This document shows positions 54,257-64,000 of a stretch of 64,000 bases of DNA, piece by piece (position 1 is the first letter of the stretch; each line of letters starts with the position of its first letter). The notes beneath the pieces were generated by a model. That model was not told the DNA's origin. It worked only from the letters and a program-made list of their open reading frames with translations, and did not search any database. The translations under genes were made by a program, and so were the position numbers. This DNA is from Wyeomyia smithii (Eukaryota; Arthropoda; Insecta; Diptera; Culicidae), in assembly GCF_029784165.1 (NCBI RefSeq), contig NC_073696.1:114670665-114734664 (forward strand). The letters run 5' to 3'.

Positions 54257-56999
54257 TGACCAGTGTAGTTGTAGAGTTTGTCAACACAATTTTTTTTGTT
54301 TGAAGACTAGTATTAAACAAGTAAAAGTTCGATGCTAATTACTTAAAGAAGAATATTAACTTTGCTCAAGTTGGTTTTCTGGGGTATTTAGTCATAATCA
54401 TAAACCTCCCTGTTCCTTATTGTGCATCGCCAGACAACTTCTGGATATGTTCCAGATCGAGCATGAATGCTTATGTCCGACAGCTGCGCATATTCTACAC
54501 GGGATGCCTTATACCTGGATTTCCCTCGGCGATTCATTCATCATTCTTCATCGTTGTTATTTCTGAAAACGTCACTACACTGCGGCGAAGCTATTCGTAC
54601 ATCACAAGTCATTGCATGCTGTGGTGAATCGTAGGGCTACGGTAGCGCTGAGTCAAGTTTGGCTTGATGTCCTCTTTTTATCTCTCAGCGGAACTGACCT
54701 ACCGGTTCCGTAAACCGGCTTTCCTGTTGCCAGCATCAGACAAAGCAGGATACACCCACGCAATGCTCCTGCTGCTGCTCATCACCGTGCACAATGGGCA
54801 CCAGTTTCCTCTCCGTGCTCCACAATGCGCCTCCGGGGATGTTTTTGCCTGCATTGCTTGACCAGCATGATAGTTAGCCCTTCATTTTACACTCATATTC
54901 TGAAAAGGCGAAGCAACTCCGAGCAGGGTGCTGCCAGCAAGCGACAGAATACTGTGTACGGAAGTGAAAAGAAACTTGATTATTAATTCGGACGGCGATG
55001 ATCGTTGATTGTTGTGCTGAACATTACAAAAAACCTCGTGATAACATGATTTTTTTTCCGTATATATCTCGCTTTTGAGTTTACTGCTTCAAATTAACCC
55101 CCGCAGCCGGTGGCTGCCAGAGAGCATATTCTGACTGTATAATATTATGGGCACAACTGGAAGAACAAAAACTCAAATCTAACGATTTTTTCCTTCACAG
55201 TCATAAGCTCGGTCTACAGCCCACTGTACACGGAATTCCTGTCGGAACGGTTCTACCGACTCGTATGAGATACCCTGCATAAAGCAACATTTAAAAGGAC
55301 TAATTAATGTTGTTATTCTGTCTCAATTTCACATTCCACCGTGTGCCTCTAGCTAGTCTTCGCTGGGAAATATGAGCGAAATTGCTACTACCAACTGACC
55401 GTGCTTTGAGGACTAATCTATATGTGATAATTCTTCTAGCTGAATATTTTTGTGGAATGTACGGCATTGAAATATCCAAACACAATTGTTGGAATATGAG
55501 AATTATATCCACTAACTTTCTAATGGTAATTAGCTTTTCCTCTATTTTTAATTCTGAAAACTCTTCAGAAAACAACGAGTTTGACGAAACTTATACCAAA
55601 CGGAGGGTTAAACATTTGAATACTATTCCGCGATCATGACTTAGTTCAAGCAAATTCAATTATGCTCAGTGGATTAACATAAACCTAAGAATGGTTGGTT
55701 AACCGGGCTCACAATAGTTATTTATTGCGGAACACCACATCCAATTGAGCAAATATATTATTGATTAAAATTATGGTAAAGACAAAGTGCCATATGTGGT
55801 TACTTTATTTTAATGTTCCCCGTGTGTGCCTGCGGTGTATAGTTGCAATAATTTATGAAAGTGTGCGCCAAAGAGCTTTTCCCACCTGTAATGGGCGTCT
55901 TTGCAAAGGTTCCGTTTGTCTGTTCGGAAAACTTTCCTTGCCCTTTCGCTAGCATTCGCTCCGCTAGCCAAAGGATAGGCAAGCAAGTGCAACATTTTTC
56001 CACTCCTTTTACATACGGCCGACAACGAGCGACGGCCTGCACCCCGTGGACACATGGCGAGAGAAAGTTTATGGTCTGCAATAATGGAAAGCTGTATATC
56101 ATGGAAAAACAATTCACGTGCAATTTAGTGCAACGTGCGGAGTCATGTGGGAGAATGTGTCACCGTGCGATTTCTTCCTATTCGCTAACTTACTGCTGGT
56201 TTTTTTTTCTGCTCACAGCTATCGTTTGCTGTTCCAAATGGAATTTCGTTTGCGTGTTTCATGGCAAATAAATTTCGTTAACATCAGCTCATGTCTTTTC
56301 GATGCTTCGGAACTGTCGGTATTCATTCATTTTGATTTCTGAGGTTGACACGAAATAAATTATAGCTGCGATGTCACTTCCTGGTGCGGCGGATATCAAA
56401 GTGATGTGGGCTGAGTGGTGAGCTTTGAAGATGAAAATAATCTAGTTGGTTTGGATTGTTTGTTTAAAAACTAACATGTTATTTGCTTTTATTGCCATAC
56501 AAAATGCGTTTGACTGGGATACAAATCATTCGATAGCAAGTATAAGCAAATATTTGATCAGTTTTTTCCCGTATGTATTTTGATTTTTGTTTTTTCGTAT
56601 GTATATTGTTTTGTTTGTACTTGGATCGACTGAACGTTCTGAGCTAATTTCAGTTAATCAATTTCTAGCTGCAATTAGATGTTATACGATAAAGAAGCCT
56701 ATTAGTCTTTCTAAGTAATCGAAGCTAAAACCTGAGAAATTGGTTCGTATAATGTCTTTATTGGTGGACCAATATTTTTTTTGTGTGTTTAAAGTGCGAA
56801 CTGAAAAATTCACCACAAATTGTACATCTTTGTATTAAAATTCTCGAAACTCTCGTTTTTATGTACATTTTAACAAGCACCCAGCTCTATCCTAGATAAC
56901 CAACTGTTAATGTTTTGGCATATTCTCCACAAGGTTCCGAAGATGTTATGGGTTCAGCTCATCACAAGCCATTTTCAACCCAGCGAAACAGTTTTGTTA
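54257..56999. other. Unassigned, probably single-copy sequence
   Basis: No recognisable transposon. The longest frame (55855-56271 plus, 138 codons) overlaps open frames on the other strand and shows no domain. The frame at 54664-54861 includes a hydrophobic LLLLLLI stretch but no gene structure is supported. Confidence 0.45.
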
Positions 57000-57620
57000 A
57001 TTTGTAACGTCAGTTTTGCCCCTCTTGTAGTCCAAAGTCGCCCATAAATTGTCAATAGGATTCAAGTTTGGGACTTTGGAGTGGCCATAGGTTTGATCCG
57101 GGTTGATCTGAAAAATACTGCTGTTTTCTCCACTTTATGCTTCGGGAATTATCTTGCTGGAAGGTGTAGTTGTCACGATGCTTCCACCACCGTGCTTCAT
57201 AGTCGGTTGCAGATGCCAATTCTTGAAGTCCATCGGTCACTTTGACGCTTTGACGAGGTAACTTTTCAGGTTCCATTGTATCATAAGTCGTCGAATGGTG
57301 CGATTGGAATGGTTCAGATCCAACCCTTTTTCAATCGTTGTTTTTTTTTACTTCCAGGTTAATTAGCGTGACCGTTCTTGCATCAGTCTTACATTCCAAA
57401 CCTCTTCCCGGTTGATAGGCCTCGCTGACGAGCATCTGATACTTCCGATTGATCACGTGGACTGCACTACGCTTTAACCCATACTTCTCAGCAATGCTGT
57501 GTTGAGACTCCTTAGGCTGGAAGTCAAGCACAATCGAAATTTGGACTTGTATTGAAATTTGCTTCCCATCAATTTTCCGAAAGATTTCTTAATGCCAAAA
57601 ACACGTCACTCTGCACGAAA
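57000..57620 (-). pseudogene. Tc1-like transposase relic, minus strand
   Basis: N-terminal helix-turn-helix: FQPKESQHSIAEKYGLKRSA followed by VHVINRKY (57531-57440). The catalytic middle is largely absent; then DNYTFQQDNSRSIKW (second Asp block) and NLWPLQSPKLES (third block, DLNP replaced by KLES) at 57175-57060, and YKRGKTDVTN near 57010. Stops and frame changes throughout. Different family from the DD37D element. Confidence 0.7.
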
Positions 57621-57757
57621 ACATGATTGAACAGTCATTAAGTTAGGTTAGTGTCAGATGTAAAAAAAATGTTATGTCATACGTTTGAAAACAGGAGAAT
57701 TTTTTTTTTAATAAATCAACTACACTGAAATAGTAAACTGATCTACTAAATATTTAT

Positions 57758-57978
57758 ACTGGTGAACATAGGCTCTAGAGCTCAAACTGGACTAAAATGA
57801 AAGGTTATAACTTATTGACCATTTCTCTGAACTTTGGGATCCTTAACAAACAGAACCTTTTCAGACATTCTAAAAAGTTTTCTCGTAAGCAAACGTAGCA
57901 GCGACACAGTTTACAAGAATGGTTAAAAAGCTCTAATCTCTTTAGGGCAAATTTTGAGCTTCAGAACATCTGTCGACC
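57758..57978. mobile_element. Short Tc1-like non-autonomous fragment
   Basis: Begins ACTGGTGAACATAGG and ends CTGTCGACCAGT, giving short inverted ends. The interior (CTTTGGGATCCTTAAC, AGTTTTCTCGTAAGC, TGGTTAAAAAGC) resembles 54140-54250, the 3' part of another Tc1 relic. Confidence 0.5.
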
Positions 57979-58262
57979 AGTGTTACTTATTTTACGCAAT
58001 ATTGACTGAAATACAGAAAAGATTGAAGAACAAACTCTTGAAATTGGCAAACATTGATTTCAAATAGGGGAGTATTTTTTCGCAGTGATCCGTTATAATA
58101 GAATAAAAACACGAATGCACCACTATACTCCTGAATACAATCAGCAGGCGGCAAAGCGGCTTTTGCCTGGTAAGTAGGGAAGTTATATGCTCAATAGTGC
58201 TCAAAGAGTGAAATTTGCGTCTTTCACAATGAGAAGAACACCTGCAGTCATTCTACTCAATA
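57979..58262. other. Unassigned sequence
   Basis: No gene or repeat structure supported. Confidence 0.4.
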
Positions 58263-58745
58263 TGTATTAGGGTGGGGAAAAGTGATCGATTTTCCAGAAC
58301 CAAGTTTTTTTGTTTTTTTTGGGGCCCCAAACAACCCTAAACTTACCGAAAGTCGATTGGTTTTGTCTCCGCTTGGCGCATTGCATTTCAAATTTGTATG
58401 AAAATTTATATGGGAAAACATACTTTTTTGCATTTACCTTCCTAGAGAGCTCAATAATACTCTATTAATGCACTACATTATGTCAAAGTATAGTATTTTA
58501 GATGCCTAAAAACTTTGCAGAAGACACTGAAAAGCTAGGATGTCCCTATGAAGAGCTATAGCTGTTCAAGTCATGTTTTCTGCCAACATTACCAATGTAC
58601 TGGCGTCAGTAGGATTCCCATCAGAAGTAACCTGTCGTAACGAGTTTATACACTCAGCTGGATCAAGCAAACAAATTCAGGTCAATATTCTAGGTGTAGG
58701 TAAAATCTACAACGTGTTTCAGAGGTTACTTCTGATGGAAAAAAT
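58263..58745 (+). repeat. Dispersed mosquito-type repeat with terminal hairpin
   Basis: Starts AGGGTGGGGAAAAGTGATCG and includes AAAGTCGATTGGTTTTGTC and CGCTTGGCGCATTGCAT. I recognise this as a common mosquito repeat from memory only. A near-terminal inverted pair CCATCAGAAGTAACCT (58617-58632) and AGGTTACTTCTGATGG (58723-58738) forms a 120-bp hairpin. Non-coding. Confidence 0.6.
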
Positions 58746-58842
58746 GATTTGCAACATAAATATCGACATAATCAATTTTGAACAGCTCTAGTATTTTTTG
58801 CACAATAATGCACAATTTTATTCTTTGTACAGAGAAATTGTT

Positions 58843-59364
58843 AATGTCATTTGCCGACAGCGTTAGAGTGCGAGGGAAAAAATACAATCATTCTCTCATT
58901 TCCACTACTCTCTTACAGTAATGTTGGTCTTATCCATGAATGCAGTTGCACTCGGGAGGCTAAAGGAGTCTTCTGCCTTTTCTAAAAATTTTCTAGTCCC
59001 CTCCTTGTTGCATACAAGTATCGATTATCGATACTTCAATTTTACCTAAAATATATATAGGAACCAAATTAGAGTGCTGTTCGGATTCGAGCAGCTGTGT
59101 CAAAAGAGATTCTAATAAATGCGAACGACGTGAAGTTGAGCGTCAGTTCATTTCCAGCATCCAACCAGTTAAGTTGATTTATTTGTAACTAAAGTGTAAC
59201 TAAAAGAAAGCCCCCACGGAAGGTGATTAAGTGGCAGAACCACTTAATATATTATAAGATAGAAACTTCAAACCTTGGTCGTTCTAAATTACTTCTCTGG
59301 AATTGGAAACCAGGCGTTTGGGTTTTTCCGGATTGATATTAATAAATAAAGAAGGATAATAAAG
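58843..59364 (+). repeat. 5' LTR of a Ty3/gypsy-type element (left boundary provisional)
   Basis: Precedes the primer-binding-site-like TTGGCGACGAGG at 59365. Contains a TATA-like AAAATATATATAGGA (about 59047-59061) some 30 bp before GAGTGCTGTTCGG, and AATAAATAAAG poly(A)-like signals near 59339-59351. The right edge is fixed by the primer site; the left edge is a guess since the matching 3' LTR lies beyond the window. Confidence 0.65.
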
Positions 59365-59384
59365 TTGGCGACGAGGATATTCGG
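59365..59384 (+). promoter_or_regulatory. Probable tRNA primer-binding site
   Basis: TTGGCGACGAGG immediately after the inferred LTR has the TGGCG start typical of insect Ty3/gypsy primer sites. Which tRNA pairs with it is not determined here. Its GACGAGGATATTCGG core recurs in the leader at 59757-59771. Confidence 0.65.
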
Positions 59385-59689
59385 TAAGTAGAAAGTAACT
59401 TTTGAGGTTACCTTTTCTATTGCGTGAACCATAATTCAGCGGAAATTTTTTTTTTCGCTAGTTTAGCATCATTTTTTTATAACAAAAATAGCTTTCCGCG
59501 ATCCGTCATAGTACACAAAAAGACCAAAAGTGAGAATTACATTTAATTTCTGGTAAAAAAGTGAGTGACAAACCATTTTGCAAATTTTCGTGGCGTGGGT
59601 TTTTGTGTCGTTCTTTTGTCTTTAAAGACAAAGGCTTTTTGTTTCTACAACAAAAGTGATTTTTCGTTTTTTTTTGTTTTCTTCGTTGG

Positions 59690-59797
59690 ACGAGGACAAT
59701 TGGGTTTTCGGACAATTGGATTTTCGGACAATTGGATAATCGGACGAGGATAATTGGACGAGGATATTCGGACAATTGGATAATCGGACGAGGATAA
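59690..59797 (+). repeat. Leader short tandem repeats resembling the primer site
   Basis: Units GGACAATTGGATTTTC and GGACGAGGATAATT alternate several times. One unit (59757-59771) is identical over 15 bases to the primer-site core. The array lies in the untranslated leader between LTR and gag. Confidence 0.85.
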
Positions 59798-60155
59798 AAG
59801 TGAATATTTTCCTGAACCACTGGATTGACTGGCTGGTTGGCATACCGGCATATGCAGAGTAAAGGAAATCATTTAGCAAAAGACGCAAAGGATATTATAA
59901 AACAATACAACAGGATACTCAAAATACCCTTTTGCCTCTTAGGAAGGATCCGGTGAGTCGTTTGTTTTTTCTCCTTTTATTGTATTTTGGGCTAATTGTG
60001 TAATTTTTCTTTCATATATACATTTGTACTTTGCCCAATATAACAATTGCATAAAATTTATATAATCCACGAAGAAAAGATTCTCGTTGTGATATTTTTT
60101 ATTTAAATATAAGTTCATTTTTGATTTTTGGATTTATATTTTAAATTATAGCACC

Positions 60156-60926
60156 ATGTCCCAGTTCACTACTACAATAGAACCTTTTAGAAAGGGTACT
60201 TCTTTTTCAAACTGGGTAGAGAGGCTGGAATTTTTTTCTTAGCCAACAAAATTCCAGAAAATGAGCGTAAAGCGCACTTTGTGACGCTTAGTGGACCATT
60301 TATCTACGCAGAGTTAAAACTTTTATTTCCTACAACCAATTTATTGGACATTCAGTTCTCGACGATGGTAGAAAAACTTAAAACGAGAATTGACAAAACA
60401 GCATCGGGGATATGTCAGAGAATTTCTTTTAATCAACATTGTCAAAGGGCAGACGAATCTGCTGAAGATTTTCTTTTAGCTTTGAAGCTACAGGCAGAAC
60501 TTTGTGCCTATGGCGTATTTAAAGATACGGCCATTCGTGACCGTCTTCTAGCTGGTTTGAGGGAAGTTTCTCTCAAACAAAAAAATCTTGGTGATGCTGA
60601 CCAAACGCTTGAGCCAGCTGAAAAGATTATTCAGACGGCGGCGGCTAAGAGTAACATACAAAGTTTAACGCCAGGGCCAGTATCCATAAACCAATTAGTA
60701 ACAATTAATGAACCGATTGGTCCATCCGTGAATAGATTGTTTTCCACTAACAACAAAGCTCAGAACAAATCTGTTAAAGGCTTGGATTTAAACCAAATCA
60801 TAAAAGGCAAACGACTTTCAGAAATCAAAATCATTCTCATGATAGGCGTTGGAATTCGACAAATTTTAAACCGGCAGGTTTCAGGGAAAATCAATTTTAT
60901 CCAAATCGCGTAAAAGACAATAGAGT
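60156..60926 (+). pseudogene. gag (capsid region), frameshifted
   Basis: ATG 60156 opens with MSQFTTTIEPFRKGTSFSNW. The frame breaks in a T run at 60232-60238, moving to the frame that reads LANKIPENERKAHFVTLSG and then RADESAEDFLLALKLQAELC and GVFKDTAIRDRLLAGLR (capsid C-terminal-like). It breaks again near 60830 before the nucleocapsid knuckle. The protein would assemble the particle around element RNA. Confidence 0.75.
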
Positions 60927-62112
60927 TTGCGATTTTTGTGGAGTACGAGGGCACTTGAAGCGGCGTTGCTTCAAGCGGAAAGACTTAAAACGAGAAACGA
61001 TTAACCTGGTGGATCAGATGAAACCAGGACCCTCTGGTACACAAAATCTGCCGGCTTTGATGGAACGAATGAGAACTGAGGAGACAGATAGTGACTCGGA
61101 TGAAGGTATTCTGGACTGCATGAATGTGACGTCTATAAATAAGGTTAATGAACCATGTTTGGTGCATGTGCTGGTAGAAGGAAAACAGTTAGAAATGGGG
61201 GTTGACTGTGGTTCCTCCGTTTCTGTAATAAGTAAAACACAGTATTTCTCACATTTTAATAAACCTTTACAAAACTCTTTGAAGAAATTGATAGTTGTCA
61301 ACGGTGCCAAACTGATTATTGAAGGAGAAGTTAAAGTTTTAGTTTCTTTCAGGGGAACAACAGAGGTTTTGAAACTTTTAGTACTTAATTGTGAGAATAA
61401 ATTTATTCCTCTTTTTGGCAGGCCATGGTTGGACGCCTTTATTCCAAATTGGAGAAAGTTTTTCTCTAATTTTTTGGAAATAAATAATATTATGGGAGAC
61501 AGCAGTTGTTCAATTGTCTCTGAGATCAAACAAAAATTTGGACTTTTATTCCAAAAAGATTTTTCTTCGCCGATCAAAGGTTTTGAGGCGGATTTCGAAC
61601 TAAAAACAGATAGACCAATTTTTAAAAAATTTTATGACGTTCCCTATCGTTTAAGGGATAAAGTTATGTCGTATTTGGACAAGCTGGAGCGAGAGAAAGT
61701 AATTACTCCTGTTCAAACTAGTGAATGGGCTTCTCCAGTGATCGCAGTAGCGAAGAAAGACAATGAAATTAGACTTGTAATTGATTGCAAGGTTTCTATT
61801 AACAAGGTTATTATTCCAAATACTTATCCGTTACCTACAGCCCAAGATCTTTTTGCTGGTTTGGCTGGGTGCATAGTTTTTTGTGCGCTAGATTTAGAAG
61901 GCGCATATACCCAGTTAGCTCTTTCTAAACGTTCAAGCAAATTTATGGTGATAAATACGATTAAGGGCTTATTCACTTATAATAGATTACCACAGGGTGC
62001 ATCGTCTAGTGCATCAATATTCCAGCAAGTAATGGATCAGGTTCTAAAGGGTTTAGATTTTGTTTATCGGTTCTTCCATATTTGGGACACATTATTAGCC
62101 AAAAAGGGCTGA
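60927..62112 (+). pseudogene. Zinc knuckle, protease and RT N-terminal half of pol
   Basis: CDFCGVRGHLKRRC (60928-60969) is one CCHC knuckle. The aspartic protease has VDCGSSVSVIS at 61201-61233 (the usual DTG or DSG has Cys) and PLFGRPWLDAF near 61411. RT includes EWASPVIAVAKKDNEIRLVI, NTYPLPTAQDLFAGL, motif A CALDLEGAYTQL and YNRLPQGASSSASIFQQVMD. It then runs into an out-of-phase joint at about 62065, where the YxDD-containing block should be, and stops at 62112. Confidence 0.82.
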
Positions 62113-62676
62113 TCCTTGCCCGGACAAAATCTCTACAATTCAGCAAGCAAAAACTCCTAAGAATGTGACAGAACTCAAATCTTTTTTGGGTTTAATAAAT
62201 TACTACAATAAATTCATTCCTCATTTGTCTTCAAAGTTGTATCAATTATACAAACTTTTGAAGAATGACGTTAAGTTTATATGGACTGATGAATGTAACA
62301 AAGTTTTTGAGGAAAGTAAAAAGGCTTTGCTGAATTCAAATATTTTGGAATTTTATGACTCTAATAAACCTATTGCGATCATTTCGGATGCTTCCGGCTA
62401 CGGTTTGGGAGGAGTAATAATTCATATTATTGATGGGGTTGAGAAACCCATTTGTTTCACATCATTCATTCATCATCATTCTCTCAATACAGCGCAAAAA
62501 AATTATCCTTTCTTCATCTTGAAGCTTTGGCGATAGTTTCGACTATCAAGAAGTTTCACAAATATTTATATGGGAAATTTTTTTATGTATATACCGATCA
62601 TAAGCCTTTAGTAGGAATCTTTGGGAAAGAGGGTAAACATTCAATATATGTGACTAGATTACAGCGATATATTTAA
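62113..62676 (+). pseudogene. RT connection and RNase H region of pol
   Basis: After frame changes near 62112-62165: VTELKSFLGLINYYNKFIPH, FIWTDECNKVFEESKKAL, then the RNase H-like domain AIISDASGYGLGGVI. A frame change near 62520 leads to LEALAIVSTIKKFHKYL and VYTDHKPLVGIFG, ending at a TAA (62674-62676) within RYI. Homology continues in phase after the stop, so it is nonsense and not the natural end. Confidence 0.8.
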
Positions 62677-63990
62677 GAACTTTCAATTTATAATTTTGAA
62701 ATAAAGTATAGGCCCTCTGCTCAAATGGGAAACGCGGATTTTTGTTCCAGGTTTCCATTGGAGCAGATGGTGCCAGCTGAATTTGATAAAGAATATGTCA
62801 AAAGTATTAATTTTAGTCAAAGTTTGCCAATTGACTATAAACAGGTTGCTTCAGGAACAAAGAATGATGAATTTCTGCAACAGATAGTGACCTATATGAA
62901 ACGTGGTTGGCCTCAACGTATTGACAAGCGTTTTGCAGATATATTTTCGAGTCAGCAAGACTTGGAACTTTTTGACGATTGCTTACTCTTTAAAGACAGG
63001 GTGATTATACCAGAGGCAATGCAAAGCGATGTTTTGAGACTTTTACATGCCAATCACGGGGAAATGGTTAAAATGAAGCAATTGGCAAGGCGATACATAT
63101 ATTGGTTTGGGATAAACAAAGACATAGAAAAATTTGTTGCTAGTATGGCGATAGTCCCAAAATCTCATATCAAATCTCAATGGATCCCTACTAATAGCGC
63201 TTTTAGTCGAGTACATATAGATTTCTTCTTTTTCCAAAACCACACTTTTTTAATTATCGTGGATAGTTTCTCAAAGTGGGTAGAAATAGAGTGGATGAAG
63301 AGAGGTACGAAACAGGAAATACATTGAAAAAGCTCGTTGCATATTTTGCTCGATTTGGTTTGCCTGATGTTCTAGTTTCGGACGGTGGTCCTCCATTTAA
63401 TTCACAAGCTTTTGTAAATTTTCTAGAAAGACAAGGAATTAAAGTCTTAAAGAGTCCTCCATACAATCCTGCCAGTAATGGTCAGGCGGAGAGACTAGTA
63501 AGAACAGTAAAAGAGGTACTAAAGAAATTTCTACTGGATCCAGAAGTAGCTGAATTGAATTTGGAGGATCAGATTCATTTATTTGTAATAAACTATCGTA
63601 ATTGTTCGACAATTGATGGACAATTTCCATCAGAAAAAATCTTCTCTTTTACGCCTAAGACACTAATAGACCTAACCCATCCAAAAAAGAATTATAAGCA
63701 ATATTTAACACCGCTAACAAAGCATGACCCACCTATGCAACCGAATGATGAGGTTAAGGCAAAAGATAAAAACGCTATAGATGTAGCGAATCCTTTGGAA
63801 AATCTGATGGCTGGTACAAAAACCACGACACACGTAGCCATGCTCGATGGATAAAGGCAACATTTCTAAGGCAGGTTTCTAAAAATGTCTTTCAGGTGGA
63901 AATTGGAAACGTGCCAATAAGCGCACACAGAGGCCAAATTAGGATGGCCAAAACAAACTCGCTCGTTCAGCCAAACGTGCGTTTCTCTGT
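62677..63990 (+). pseudogene. Integrase region of pol, frameshifted
   Basis: Continues IYNFEIKYRPSAQMGNADFC, then LLHANHGEMVKMKQLARRYI (His pair of the zinc domain). Where the paired cysteines should follow, the frame reads FVASMAIVPKSH, so they are lost. The catalytic core has VHIDFFFFQNHTFLIIVDSF (first Asp) and, after a frame change near 63300, VLVSDGGPPFNSQAF (second Asp) and PYNPASNGQAERLVRTVKE (Glu). The C-terminal part continues past 63854 in another frame with ISAHRGQIRMAK to the window end. Confidence 0.82.
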
Positions 63991-64000
63991 CGAGATGGCG
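63855..64000 (+). other. Pol C-terminal tail at the window edge
   Basis: The frame read from 63842 is broken at 63852, but FRWKLETCQ is replaced by VFQVEIGNVPISAHRGQIRM in another phase and stays open to the window end. The 3' UTR and 3' LTR are outside. Confidence 0.6.

Larger units (their letters stand above)
58843..64000 (+). mobile_element. Ty3/gypsy-type LTR retrotransposon, decayed, runs off the window
   Basis: Order: LTR, primer site, leader, gag (60156), protease, RT, RNase H, integrase. The integrase is near the C-terminus, so the pol order is that of Ty3/gypsy, not copia. No envelope-like frame is visible and the 3' end lies beyond 64000. The mag-like subgroup is a guess. At least six frame or stop lesions plus an internal RT deletion make it inactive. 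Confidence 0.85.

Noticed and set aside
55855..56271. 138-codon plus-strand frame with cysteines and hydrophobic stretches
   Set aside because: Two minus-strand frames of about 100 codons overlap it, and composition is typical of non-coding DNA. No homology recognised.

Overview
The window looks like a stretch of a large, repeat-rich mosquito genome (Culicinae; an Aedes-type genome is the most natural reading, by inference from repeat style and not proven). I found no intact host protein-coding gene, no rRNA or tRNA gene and no CRISPR array. Nearly every recognisable feature is a transposable element or the remains of one, and none of the larger elements is intact.

Layout. 0.3-3.4 kb: mosquito-type dispersed repeat with a ~120-bp tandem array and a CA-tract tail. 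3.5-9.6 kb: non-LTR relics (a CR1/Jockey-like copy on the minus strand, an RTE-like copy interrupted by a MITE) and a full-length DD37D Tc1/mariner element. 10.3 kb: TTAA-flanked MITE. 10.6-13.8 kb: unassigned, single-copy-like sequence. 13.8-20 kb: an RTE endonuclease relic, several MITEs, an IS630/Tc1-mariner relic, and a mariner relic split by a fold-back MITE. 20.0-34.6 kb: one nested complex. An old minus-strand RNase-H-bearing non-LTR element is split by a 9.48-kb insertion (an I-like retrotransposon plus a repeat-rich tail, bounded by a 10-bp target-site duplication) and by an inverted-repeat element that itself carries a hAT-like insertion. 34.7 kb: tRNA-like SINE with a 14-bp TSD. 34.9-38.8 kb: unassigned. 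38.9-43.4 kb: a second CR1/Jockey-like copy, starting with a fold-back duplication and split by a MITE that carries a 2.77-kb insertion flanked by 26-bp direct repeats. 43.9-50.6 kb: an inverted fragment of the first repeat family, then a second, better-preserved I-like element. 50.7-58.7 kb: MITEs, a third RTE copy, Tc1 relics and unassigned sequence. 58.8-64.0 kb: the 5' LTR, leader, gag and pol of a decayed Ty3/gypsy-type LTR element running off the window.

How the parts relate. The two I-like copies (20.4-26.1 and 44.4-50.6 kb) share the same plan: ORF1 with three zinc knuckles, then ORF2 with endonuclease, reverse transcriptase and RNase H. The three RTE copies and the two CR1/Jockey-like copies are likewise relatives. 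The main value of the window is its record of successive insertions, several of which can be ordered because an intact target-site duplication or an interrupted reading frame is visible. No novel functional gene system was found. The most unusual observations are the multi-level nests, the promoter-like direct repeats at 26.7 and 29.5 kb, the fold-back retroelement end at 38.9 kb and the primer-site-like repeats in the LTR-element leader.
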